Shown here: in pieces, positions 1 to 8,240 of the stretch | How the letters are laid out: each line of letters starts with the position of its first letter | Numbering within the stretch: the stretch's first letter is position 1 | Assembly: GCA_964020155.1 (NCBI GenBank) | Contig: OZ026559.1 | Location: 2,434,345-2,446,844, forward strand | From: Chondrilla cf. caribensis | Lineage: Eukaryota; Porifera; Demospongiae; Chondrillida; Chondrillidae | DNA: 12,500 nucleotides | Direction: 5' to 3' | The notes under the pieces: generated by a model | The model's database searches: none | Told to the model about the DNA's origin: nothing | The model's input: the letters and a program-made list of their open reading frames with translations, nothing else | Translations under genes and position numbers: made by a program

Positions 1-207
1 TTTCATATAGACTGTTGCCTTCATCGGTGGTGTGTCGTCGAAATAAAACTCTACTCATGCACTTATGCGTAGTGTGGTGTGTCCTCAAATTACTACATTA
101 CTCATGCACTCTTAGTGTGTTACACTACACACTTATCAATGCCGCACTACACATGTACTGAAGCTTCAGTGAGTAAACTTCAATGTAGTCTCATCCACAG
201 AACCACT

Positions 208-231
208 CCCCCCCCCCCCCACACACACACG
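208..231. repeat. Poly-C plus (AC)n simple repeat
   Basis: Thirteen consecutive C residues are followed directly by about five AC dinucleotides. This is simple-sequence DNA. The run length may be unreliable in assembly. Confidence 0.9.
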
Positions 232-719
232 CTTTGAGTGGTGTGGCACCTTTGCTCACTATTTCAGATACAGGCCTATGTTTACGTGACTTCCTCGCAC
301 CCTTTGGTTAGCTAACAGTACAGACTGCTGAAATTGGGTGTGGCTTGTCAGTTCCAAGTGTGAACATTTCTTCAAGTATCTTGACAAAACTCCTTTACCC
401 CATTTCGGTACTTATCTATTGGGCTATTTCAAGTTCGTTCACTATAGGCAATTTGTAAGATTGAGATAATATTTTACCTTTAAGGCTTCTATCAATCTGT
501 CACATGACTAACAGGATTTTGACTCGGGTGAGCTTATCACGTGATGTCACATATTATACCATAAGTTTCTAATAAATCAAATTTCTTGCAAAGCTGCCAG
601 ACTGCTGTACAGAGTTGCTCAGGAGACTAGACAAACTTCACTGCAGTTATGACCATCAACGCAGTACAACTTGTTTCGTAGTGCTCTGATCAACACCTAT
701 AATCTGTTCCAAGACCCAG

Positions 720-806
720 GTTCAGTACATAGAATCCAGTACGACAGCTGACAAGTACAATGTGACAATCCCTGATATTGGACAACCACTCAAGCAAGCT
801 TCATCA
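720..806 (+). CDS. Weak candidate internal exon, unrecognised
   Basis: An 87-bp segment of exactly 29 codons lies between an AG (CCAAGACCCAG) and a strong donor (TCATCA then GTAAGTGG). It reads VQYIESSTTADKYNVTIPDI and then nine further residues. The codon mix looks protein-like, and the donor is good. The acceptor has a poor pyrimidine tract. The frame just upstream also has a protein-like stretch that ends in TGA about 30 bases into this segment, so this could be a decayed gene or chance. The minus strand of the same segment is also open for 28 codons. No domain is recognised. Confidence 0.2.
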
Positions 807-1694
807 GTAAGTGGATACCTGCCCGTTCCATTAAAACAAATCCAATTAACACTTGCTAGCTAACCACAACGCAACCATACAAGTTCAACAAAACAAGACT
901 ACTTGGCAGGATGCTCCAATAAGGTGGCTCTAGTATATTGCTATGTGCAGCATAGCAAAGGACACCAGAGGAGCCCATACCTCCTTCAATCCAGCTAACC
1001 CTTTAGCGTAGGGACATTGAAAATGAAGTATCATTGTGGTAGGGTCGAATGTAGGGTCACTACACATACAATAACACCTTTATGGGCTACACATACATAT
1101 GTACATAGGTAAGCATGTTCATAGGTTAGATATAATAATATTATTATACGTACAAAGATACGTACGTATGTAGGTATGAGGTCATTTGTGATGGTGTATC
1201 AATGTGGAGCGATCCCAAGTCCAGCGGAAAGGAATTTACAATGCAAACATTAGTGTTCATACTACCTCGGTAAGGTTAGTTCAAGTTCACTGTTGTAATA
1301 ACAAGTTATTTAAAGATCGCATAATATACGGAACTGTTTATGCAGTGGGATTATACCCACACAACTGAGAGGGGTACACTGGTAATACCCTTGGAAATAA
1401 TGAAAATATGTTTGTGAAACATTGCCACTTCTGGTTCTTGGAATCACAGTACTGGATCAGTCACAGAAATACTTTCTTTTTTTCATAATGAAAAACCAAC
1501 AGTGACAGAGCAAAATACCATAGTTAGGAAACTCTCAAAATTTCAATTTGTAACCAATCAATATAGCAGGAAAACCAGAAAACGGAGCTCATGTACAGAA
1601 TACGTATGTATATCGATAATGAACATGGTGACCCTCCTCCTCTACAAGATACGTGCGTACACACTGCCCTCGCAATCAACACAGTGAAATAGGA

Positions 1695-1902
1695 CACTCT
1701 ACTGCTCTCCTCATAGGAGACAGTTCCCAATGCACTGCCGAATACAGTGAATTTTCATTAATTTGCCAAAATTCGTTTTTAAAGAATATGGTACATGGAT
1801 TAATGCATTTGGCGGACAAAGCGGTGGCAGATTATTGAGAATTCACTGTACCTTGCACTACAGCACTCCTCACAGGAGACAGTTCACAATGCACTACTGA
1901 AA
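1695..1902. repeat. ~46-bp direct repeat flanking a MITE
   Basis: The copy at 1695-1742 and the copy at 1856-1902 share long blocks such as AGGAGACAGTTC and AATGCACT. They lie in the same orientation, one on each side of the MITE at 1745-1848. The copies differ by scattered substitutions and small indels. Either a tandem duplication received the MITE, or all of this is one larger composite element. Confidence 0.75.
1745..1848. mobile_element. 104-bp TA-flanked MITE (Tc1/mariner-pogo type)
   Basis: The ends are CAGTGAATTTTCATTAATTT on the left and, as the reverse complement, CAGTGAATTCTCAATAATCT on the right. The first 24 bases of the inverted repeats match at 21 positions. TA lies immediately outside both ends (1743-1744 and 1849-1850), as expected for the TA target-site duplication of Tc1/mariner/pogo elements. 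There is no coding capacity, so it is a non-autonomous copy. The CAGT termini resemble those of the two larger elements in this window, but the interior differs. Confidence 0.8.
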
Positions 1903-2102
1903 CTGAAACTTGAATTGGGGTACATCCTAAATTCAACAACTAACAGGACTCATAAAACAATGCTGCACACAAACCAACCAGCCACATCACCAGGACACCC
2001 GATACAGCTGAACAACACAACATTTGGCACTCCTTAGTCTCAACACAACACAAAAACACAGTTTCGAAAATTTCAATACAACAATAATACATTGTAACAT
2101 AC

Positions 2103-2187
2103 ACTCAATACTACAGTACACTCAATACTACAGTACAATCAATACTACAGTACACTCAATACTACAGTACACTCAATACTACAGTAC
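2103..2187. repeat. Minisatellite, 17-bp unit, five copies
   Basis: Five head-to-tail copies of the 17-bp unit ACTCAATACTACAGTAC start at 2103, 2120, 2137, 2154 and 2171. Only a C-to-A change is seen, in the third copy. The array ends 15 bases before the donor of the SRCR exon, so it lies at the very start of the following intron on the minus strand. Confidence 0.95.
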
Positions 2188-2203
2188 AGGCTACAGAACT
2201 CAC

Positions 2204-2518
2204 AGCTACAGGTTAATCCAACATCTTCTGAATGAGTGCAGTCATGGATTCCCCAACCGTTGCGAGGACAAGAAGCCAGCCAGGTCTCTGTACCTCTGCA
2301 TCCCAGGTTATCCAGCCAGATCTGACCAGTTGCTCCTGACAGCGTTCTGTAACTCACGTCACCAGCAAACCCCAATTGAAAACAGCTCACTTCTGAATCA
2401 TAGTGGTCGAATCGGTCATCACACACAGTCCCCCAGCGGCTGCTATAGTACACCTCCAGCCTGCCTGTATTCTCCCCACTCCCACCACTCAGTCTCAGAA
2501 CACCATTCAAAGGATTGA
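2204..2518 (-). CDS. SRCR-domain exon of a secreted/receptor protein
   Basis: This 315-bp exon encodes one complete scavenger-receptor cysteine-rich domain, an extracellular disulfide-bonded module used in ligand binding and protein interaction. Family landmarks in order are VLRLSGGSGENTGRLEVYY, WGTVCDD, SEVSCFQLGF, GQIWLDNLGCRGTE, LASCPRNGWGIHDC and SEDVGLTC. Six cysteines are present, which is the group A count; the group B extra pair is missing (the usual QLGC is QLGF). The acceptor is a long pyrimidine tract ending CCTCCAG, and the donor is AGCT then GTGAGT. Both boundaries are phase 1, as expected for a shuffled extracellular module. An in-frame stop lies a short way upstream of the acceptor, so the open frame cannot extend much further. 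Minisatellites lie close on both sides. It probably belongs with the signal-peptide exon at 4386-4465, but the connecting exons are not fully resolved. Confidence 0.9.
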
Positions 2519-2577
2519 CTGGAGGAACATTGGAAGAGAAGGGTGGCAAAGAGAGTCAATGTCTGTATGTGACACAT

Positions 2578-2911
2578 GTAGGACACACCCCTCATTGGTG
2601 GTGCATAACACATGTAGGACACACCCCTCATTGGCAGTGTGTGGTACATATAGGACACACCCCTCATTGGTAGCATGTGAAACATGTGGGACACACCCCT
2701 CATTGGTGGTACATAACACAAGTAGGACACACCCCTCATTGGTGGTACATAGCACAAGTAGGACACACCCCTCATTGGTGGTACATAACACATGTGGGAC
2801 ACACCCCTCATTGGTGGTACATAACACATGTAAGACACACCCCTCATTGGTGGTACACAACACATGTAGGACACACCCCTCATTGGTGGTACATAGCACA
2901 TGTGGGACACA
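2578..2911. repeat. Minisatellite, 36-bp unit, about nine copies
   Basis: Nine full 36-bp units start at 2578, 2614, 2650, 2686, 2722, 2758, 2794, 2830 and 2866, and a partial copy starts at 2902. Each unit carries the invariant core GGACACACCCCTCATTGG and a more variable part ending near ACACATGTA. Because 36 is divisible by three and the unit lacks stops in several frames, long false ORFs appear on both strands with a 12-residue repeat. They have no start context or splice logic, and I do not regard them as genes. The array lies about 60 bases upstream of the SRCR exon acceptor, inside the minus-strand gene. Confidence 0.95.
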
Positions 2912-2947
2912 AGTACTAAGAAGTCAGCTACACTAGGAGAGCCTCAC

Positions 2948-3091
2948 CTTGTCCAGTTGTTCTACAGCAGTAGGACACACTGCTATAGGTCGAATATGTC
3001 TCCGTACGATACTGACGTCGATAACTGTAGAGTTCACATACAGAATATTATCAAAAGCTTCTACAAATATAATACTTGAATACATATGCAC
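2948..3091 (-). CDS. Candidate exon of the SRCR gene, unrecognised
   Basis: The segment is open for exactly 48 codons. It lies between an acceptor (CATTTGTTCACAG) and a good donor (GGACAAG then GTGAGG), phase 0 at both ends. A second possible acceptor (TATATTTGTAG) would shorten it to start at 3060. It reads in part EAFDNILYVNSTVIDVSIVR and then IAVCPTAVEQLDK. One NST glycosylation sequon would suit an extracellular region. No domain is recognised. It joins in frame to the exon at 3462-3563. It does not join in phase to the SRCR exon, which needs phase 1, so at least one boundary is wrong or another exon intervenes. Confidence 0.35.
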
Positions 3092-3461
3092 CTGTGAACA
3101 AATGTGGATCAATAGCAATAAGGCACACTGAATCATATCACAGTTAGGTGACTTCAACTACATACGTACACATACGTAGATAATATTATAAAGAAACAAA
3201 TGATTTACAACACGAATACACAGCGACACAAGATAACCAAACATCAACAGGATAACATTCCACACCCCTAGGAAATCAATTATGCAGAAACCCACCAACA
3301 CCACAACACAAATCAGACCAATGACAGGACTACATCACAAATATGGCCAGTGACAGGACAATATCACCGCCAAGCACAAAATGTCACAAGTGCAAGTGTC
3401 TACTCCACAACATGCATTGTACGGTGTACAGATCAACGACATGCAGAGGAACAGTTCTTAC

Positions 3462-3563
3462 TGGGTGCAGCGGAAGAAAGCCCAACAGCTGGTCCTGTAA
3501 GAAGTAGAGCTGGAGGTCAGTCTTGTTGCAGTACGAACCACTGAACGGTAGCACGTGTGGCAT
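3462..3563 (-). CDS. Candidate exon of the SRCR gene, unrecognised
   Basis: A strong acceptor (TTTGTATGTATTTGTTCATGCAG) and a strong donor (CTGCACCCA then GTAAGAAC) bound a 102-bp segment of 34 codons. In phase 0 it reads MPHVLPFSGSYCNKTDLQLY and then FLQDQLLGFLPLHP. A second frame (phase 2, beginning CHTCYRS) is also open, so phase alone does not settle the reading. Base composition is richer in G+C than the surrounding introns, which supports an exon. The leading ATG follows the AG directly and need not be a start codon. No domain is recognised. Confidence 0.4.
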
Positions 3564-3636
3564 CTGCATGAACAAATACATACAAACATACCATAATTTG
3601 CTTCACAAGGACCCCCTAGCTGGTATACACAGTGCA

Positions 3637-3838
3637 TTACAGTGAATAGACCGCAAGTGCCTTATTGTGTACGATTTGTTGGACAGTAGAATCCCAATGG
3701 AAGCAATTCGTGATTGAAACATGTTCGCTAAATGTGAACAGCTGTTCTTTCTGTTCCATCAAACCACAATGCATACAACAAGGGAACTTCGTACCATTCC
3801 ACATATTCCCATAATAATCACCCTGGTCAGTACACATA
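3637..3838 (-). CDS. Cys-rich exon following the signal-peptide exon
   Basis: After the acceptor TACCTAGTCCAG at 3839, the first base completes the codon left open by the signal-peptide exon, giving Asp. The frame then reads MCTDQGDYYGNMWNGTKFPC, CMHCGLMEQKEQLFTFSEH and onward to a TAA at about 3637. This exact phase match is the main support. The segment has five cysteines and an NGT sequon, fitting a secreted region. It resembles no domain I can name. The 3' end is uncertain: possible donors are GTACGA near WNG, GTATGC after the first FPC, GTACAC after VQQI, and GTAATG close to the stop. I give the full open extent. Confidence 0.45.
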
Positions 3839-4063
3839 CTGGACTAGGTATGAAGTGAAGTCACTCAAACTAGTACACATTACCACAGAGGGTATATTTA
3901 CAAAATCATTAACGATCGATTATGCCTGCAAACAAAAGAGCTCCTGAATTGAGATTTATCAGAGAAATATACAATTGTTGATTAGCAATAGATCACAATT
4001 AGAGGTGTATAATAGGATTTCTTATGAATATCCAATACAGGAAATTAACACTACAAAACACAT

Positions 4064-4066
<3 letters not shown>

Positions 4067-4109
<43 letters not shown>
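4067..4109. repeat. (AC)n microsatellite
   Basis: About 21 uninterrupted AC units lie in what would be the first intron of the minus-strand SRCR gene. It is separated from the next array by a short ATGCATGCATGCACGC segment. Confidence 0.97.
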
Positions 4110-4113
<4 letters not shown>

Positions 4114-4143
4114 TCAACATATTATGCATGCATGCACGCACGT

Positions 4144-4159
4144 ACACACACACACACAC

Positions 4160-4215
<56 letters not shown>
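4144..4215. repeat. (AC)n microsatellite
   Basis: About 36 AC units with a single CG interruption. Long His/Thr and Cys/Val ORFs over it are artefacts of the repeat. Confidence 0.97.
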
Positions 4216-4216
<1 letters not shown>

Positions 4217-4385
4217 AAGAGACAGGTACTATGCGACTGAATAAAGTACTGAGAGCGATAGGCGCTGCAAACCCAATCTCTCGCCGACCGCCTCAAGGTA
4301 CGGGATCGCAGGCGAAAAGGCGATCTCATTCCAATTTCACACGGTGTATCGAAAGTAAGCCACGTGTGTAATGATCTACACTCAC

Positions 4386-4465
4386 TCAATCTGCGCCGAC
4401 GTGAGGTAAATCTGCAACAAGAGTCCAACCAGGAAGAAAACTCCTCTCCAATTTGCGCTCATCAT
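4386..4465 (-). CDS. First coding exon with signal peptide
   Basis: On the minus strand, ATGATG at 4465 opens a short frame reading MMSANWRGVFFLVGLLLQIY and then LTSAQI. It ends in the donor ATTGA followed by GTGAGTG. This has the layout of a cleavable signal peptide: a basic residue near the N terminus, a 12-residue hydrophobic core (VFFLVGLLLQIY), then a small-residue cleavage region T-S-A before Gln. The exon ends in phase 2. The next acceptor on the strand (3839) supplies one base and continues an open Cys-rich frame. The start context GGCGATGA has the favourable G at -3. The exon lies in a locally CpG-rich segment (about 4240-4780) downstream of a TATA box, as expected for the 5' end of a gene. 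I infer it begins the SRCR gene whose domain exon is at 2204-2518. Confidence 0.6.
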
Positions 4466-4681
4466 CGCCGTCACCGAGATAGCGTCTGGTATAGCAACAG
4501 ATAGCGTCAAGAGAAACAAAGTTTGTTGTTGACTTCGGGTAATTTAGCTCGGCTGTTATAAAAGGTAAATAACTTAGAATCCAACCACGAAAGTAGAAAC
4601 AATTTGTCCTTTTCTGTGCCGAAAAACAGCAAATCGGCTTAAAATACAATCTTGTAAAAAATGTTGTAAACAAACCATCTT

Positions 4682-4689
4682 CTTTTATA
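4682..4689 (-). promoter_or_regulatory. TATA box, probable promoter of the SRCR gene
   Basis: The minus strand reads GGCCGGTATAAAAGAAG here. Transcription starting about 30 bases downstream would give a 5' leader of roughly 190 bases before the ATG at 4465. A TATAAAAG on the plus strand at 4557-4564 could serve a divergent transcript, but I see no plus-strand gene for it. A minus-strand donor-like GCGCCAG then GTACGT near 4744 leaves open an alternative in which a leader exon is spliced to an acceptor at about 4488. Confidence 0.4.
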
Positions 4690-4769
4690 CCGGCCATGAA
4701 ATTACGTAATAAGACGTAGTTGGTTGCGTCACGAGAAATCCTACGTACCTGGCGCCTGATTCATGCTAT

Positions 4770-5300
4770 AGTATACATCTACGCTTCAGAGCAATTCTAT
4801 AATCCTATCTTAATCGATCGTGTATCATAATATGTAGTCAAACGCAAAAATAATTATTACAATATGGATATAATATAGCTGTAAGTATACGACTTTGTAA
4901 ACAGAACAGAGAACATCAGTATCATGTTATATCAATTTTGACAACAACAACAATACATATGCCTGTTGTTTGTTATTTGTTGTGTAAATGTTATTATTAT
5001 CATCAACCCAGAGTGAATACCATTGTGTAGGAACACCTTTTGTGTTACCCTTCCCATGTATGGACGGATGGATGAGTATGTCACATATTATATGGATGAA
5101 ATTAATTTGATTCAATTCAATTTAATCCAACCTTCGATAATCCATTACATAATAGTGACAGTCAGACCTCTTTACATCAGCACTAATCATGACGACGGTC
5201 TCTTCATGATCACAACATGTCTTGAGGGCACAGACATGCATATGCATATCAACATACATGTACATGGAAATTATGTTGGATAAACAACCTATTGGTTAAA
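4770..5300. other. AT-rich stretch without a supported gene
   Basis: Short ORFs on both strands here have no splice or domain support. Runs of AAT/ATT and CAA trinucleotides are frequent, but there is no organised array. It probably holds upstream sequence of the minus-strand SRCR promoter. Confidence 0.6.
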
Positions 5301-5432
5301 ATGGCAGGTAAGGTGGGGCCGGGTGATGTTGTGAAGAGGTTTGACTGTATATATACTCTTGATCCCCTGTCAATTTTATATGAAACGAGCCTACAAAATA
5401 ATCCAGCCTTTGACAGCCCATGCAGTTTTTGA
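5301..5432 (+). CDS. Short ORF or first-exon candidate, unrecognised
   Basis: ATG in a favourable context (TTAAAATGG) opens 43 codons starting MAGKVGPGDVVKRFDCIYTL and ending in TGA. The reading looks protein-like, and the local base composition is richer in G+C than its surroundings. A strong donor-like GTAAGG lies only seven bases into the ORF (ATGGCAG then GTAAGG), so it could equally be a seven-base first coding exon. No downstream plus-strand exon was found to support either reading. Confidence 0.25.
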   Translation: MAGKVGPGDVVKRFDCIYTLDPLSILYETSLQNNPAFDSPCSF

Positions 5433-6638
5433 ATTGGTTAAATGAATATAATTTGATTGAAAGGTATTATTATTGTAATTAACTTTTATACTCTAATTTG
5501 CTCATGTTAACACATCCAGTCCACAGTCAACCCAAGGCAAATACTAATGATAACAACACTAATATGTCCGATGAGACTGTAGTGATTGGACGTAAATGGC
5601 AATTGAGAATATGAGGCCATTATCATTCATGCACCAGCCGATAACAGCAGTTTACCAATACACAGGATCACATTGATTAAAATGATATCAAGCCAATTTG
5701 TGTTCACGTACACAATATTTCAGCTAATTGCAATACACCACTACCAGCTGAGGATTGTTGGATATAATTGTGTTATTATGTTATTATCATTATTTTCTCT
5801 TTCATGATCAGTAGACCTATTGTGTACATGTGTGTGCGTGTATGGGAAATTGGATATAATTAATTAAAAAGACCACTTAATGACAATTCCAATCAATAAT
5901 TACACGTACACCCATTAAGGATCACACAGACAAACATTACATAATTCTATACAACTTGAGCACTTAATAAATTGATGACCCCCCATATTACACAGATGAG
6001 GTCTCTAATTCTTCAACGTCAATTTTTACATTCGATCAGATCTAGACCCTGAAAAACCATCATCATCCATGCATATCCAACCTGGCATCAACTACATGGA
6101 TGGTAATGTATCCCTTAACGCACAATTAATCAACCAATAAATATGTCTTGCAACATGTCTGTGTGTTAAGTGATTCTAATTATCATGTACAAAGTGATAC
6201 TTTTACCTATATTAACGGTGAATGGTTGGATTACACCTAGTTGTCTTCCATTAAAATCATTACAATAATAATTTTATACTTCTCACATGACACAAATAGT
6301 ACATGTGATACATATGGTAATGTGTGTACTCCACCACATAACCAGCACACCATTTCTATTTAATATGGGTTTAATACAGGTTCAATTGGTATAAATGTAT
6401 TAATATTATTATTAAATGAATAACACTGTAAGGTTCTAGATTATACTGGAAATTGTTGGATTTGCTAGTGTTTGGCACATGAAGTTATATTTTTAGTCAT
6501 ATATTATGCTAGATATGATATCACCGCATCCAAGGTCAAAGAGCATGTTGTCATGCATGTGAATTGCATGAGAATGCATGTTCTATCATCAAATAACAGA
6601 AAAGCCGAAAAATATTGTTGTTAACAACTAAATATATA
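5433..6638. other. AT-rich stretch without a supported gene
   Basis: Both strands are broken by frequent stops. There are no long repeats, no RNA-gene-like internal promoters and no splice-bounded open segments that I can support. Confidence 0.6.
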
Positions 6639-6813
6639 CAGTGGAACCTCTCTATTAAGGACACTTTGGGACCTTAAGTTTAGTCCCTATTACAGAGGTT
6701 TCCTCAATTCAGAGGCCATTTAATACACTACAGTACCACACTGGGACACAGAACAGTGTCCTTATTATAGAGGTTTCCACATTTCAGAGGTTTATAATAG
6801 AGGAGTTCCACTG
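6639..6813. mobile_element. 175-bp MITE with pogo/Tc1-like ends
   Basis: The left end reads CAGTGGAACCTCTCTATTA. The right end, reverse-complemented, reads CAGTGGAACTCCTCTATTA, with two mismatches in the first 19 bases. TA lies directly outside both ends within a TATATA context. Subterminal repeats are also present: AGAGGTTTCC occurs at both thirds of the element, and GGACAC-type boxes occur in opposite orientations. CAGTnGAACCTC termini with a TA target are typical of pogo/Tigger-related non-autonomous elements. There is no coding capacity. Confidence 0.85.
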
Positions 6814-6940
6814 TATATACACCACCTCATAGTTATATGTTGTATCACATCTGATCACATCTGTTGGGATGCATGATTGAAGTCGTAACAGTTAACTACA
6901 TGCCATCAATTATGCAGTTCGATGTCATCAAGCATAATAC

Positions 6941-7102
6941 CTAGCTAGTTTGCTCCATTACTCCTTCTTCTGGTGACCAGGCATTTGTATAGCTTCCTGT
7001 CAACAGTCTCTTTTCTGGCTTCTCTCCAATTTCGTTTGTTTGATAGGCTAGTGCATGGGCTGGTGCATGGGGTGGTGTAGCAGCAGGTCCATGCAGGACA
7101 AA
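6941..7102 (-). CDS. Short coding-like stretch, unrecognised
   Basis: The minus strand is open for about 53 codons before TAG at 6941. The latter part reads YQTNEIGEKPEKRLLTGSYT and then NAWSPEEGVMEQTS. The charged composition and absence of low complexity look like a genuine C terminus. There is no ATG. Possible acceptors (CACCAG or GCACTAG near 7032-7045) lack a strong pyrimidine tract. It lies 330 bases downstream of the TRNAU1AP-like stop codon on the same strand. It could be an alternative last exon, a fragment of another gene, or 3' UTR. Confidence 0.25.
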   Translation of the reverse strand, partial: FVLHGPAATPPHAPAHALAYQTNEIGEKPEKRLLTGSYTNAWSPEEGVMEQTS

Positions 7103-7431
7103 TTATAACATCAATCTTAGCATCTGAGCTTCGGATGTACTGATCAGAATGTTAATTAGTCCAGGTCCTGTTCACTCAAACATGAGGGAAGAATGTACCG
7201 AAACGTTGACGCTACACACTAGACTACAAGGGGTCATTCTTCTCCACTTTCTACATCAAAACTTATCACCACACAGAGACAACATCAATACCTACCAGTA
7301 GGTAAGGCCCTTGGAATTATTCGTACATCTGTTCAAACACAGTAGCTTCAGATGCATTCAATCAAAGAACAATACTGAGTTCAAATCAAAATAGATAAAA
7401 TCAATCAACTGTGAAGAATGATGGAAAATGT

Positions 7432-7506
7432 CTAAGTCGATGCTTTCAGTTCTTTGCCCCAGATAGTGAAATCCCATTTAGCAGCTTGCATTTTCTCAAA
7501 GAATTT
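7432..7506 (-). CDS. TRNAU1AP: SECp43-like protein, terminal exon
   Basis: After the acceptor TTTTTTGTAG the frame reads KFFEKMQAAKWDFTIWGKEL, then KAST, then TAG. Phase 0 matches the preceding exon. Joined to that exon's [10 protein letters not shown], it corresponds to the conserved C-terminal block of SECp43 proteins, in which an acidic/amphipathic helix is followed by a W-containing motif. This is what separates the protein from generic two-RRM factors. No canonical AATAAA is visible on this strand in the 330 bases downstream of the stop. The plus-strand ORF across this exon is a shadow. Confidence 0.75.
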   Translation of the reverse strand, partial: KFFEKMQAAKWDFTIWGKELKAST

Positions 7507-7699
7507 CTACAAAAAATACAACTTTATTTGTCAACAATCCTGAATAATCATCAAGAACCAAACAACAAAGAAGAGGCCATTCACTGCCTCATAGGCAAAG
7601 TCAGTAGCAGTATATTCATGAATATTGTTACATATGTAACGGGTGTAGCATCATTTGTTTGACATGTGCACACGTCCACTGAAATATGTACAAATGAAC

Positions 7700-7863
7700 A
7701 CCCCCCCCACACACACACTCGCATGCACGCACAAACACACACACACAGGCACAACACACACACAGACACATCACATACATAAACACAACACACACACACA
7801 TGCACATACACACACACACACAACACACACACACAAACACACACACACACAAACACACACACA

Positions 7864-7911
<48 letters not shown>

Positions 7912-8200
7912 GACGTACTTGCGCACACACATATACATGTACACACAAGCACATAATACGTATGTACACATGTGGGTATATAAGTACACACACATGTACA
8001 CACATACAAACACTCACAGAGACACACACATACACACGTGTACACACCACACATGAACACGCATGCACAAACCCACACACACCACACATACACAAACCCA
8101 CACATAGACACACACACATAAACATACACACATGCATGCACGCACACACACACACACGCACACACACACACACACACGCGTGCGCACACACACACACACG

Positions 8201-8240
<40 letters not shown>

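Larger units (their letters stand above)
1..1690. other. No supported gene; AT-rich non-coding stretch
   Basis: No open frame with domain character is visible on either strand, apart from the weak candidate exon entered separately at 720-806. The stretch holds a C13 run followed by (AC)n near 208-231, an AT palindrome around 1131-1146 (ATAATAATATTATTAT), and a small hairpin at about 939-959 with TTGCTATG/CATAGCAA arms. If the SRCR gene on the minus strand continues, its 3' exons should lie here, but I could not identify them. Confidence 0.6.

Noticed and set aside
1310..1451. Minus-strand open segment (46 codons) after an acceptor-like CTGATCCAG, ending in TAA, as a possible last exon of the SRCR gene
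   Set aside because: Its entry phase does not match the phase 1 end of the SRCR exon, and the reading has no recognisable feature.
2403..2936. Long ORFs on both strands with a 12-residue repeat (THPSLVVHNTCR-like and its frame shadows)
   Set aside because: They arise from the 36-bp minisatellite, whose unit length is a multiple of three. Several frames on both strands are open at once, which shows lack of coding constraint.
3318..3370. Two ~20-base near-repeats (CCAATGACAGGACTACATCAC and a close copy about 31 bases on)
   Set aside because: Only two copies, short and imperfect. Too little to call an array or assign meaning.
4132..4371. Plus-strand ORF continuing from the (CA)n array into the CpG-rich segment
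   Set aside because: Most of it is repeat translation. The remainder lies in what should be intron 1 of the minus-strand gene, although a GTAAGC donor-like site near 4355 was noted.
4386..4697. 103-residue minus-strand ORF beginning MAGIKEDG
   Set aside because: It overlaps a TATA box and the signal-peptide exon in another frame. Its composition lacks domain character, and it has no splice support.
7411..7662. 83-residue plus-strand ORF
   Set aside because: It is antisense to the terminal exon of the SECp43-like gene, which has splice and family support. No domain is seen in the plus-strand reading.
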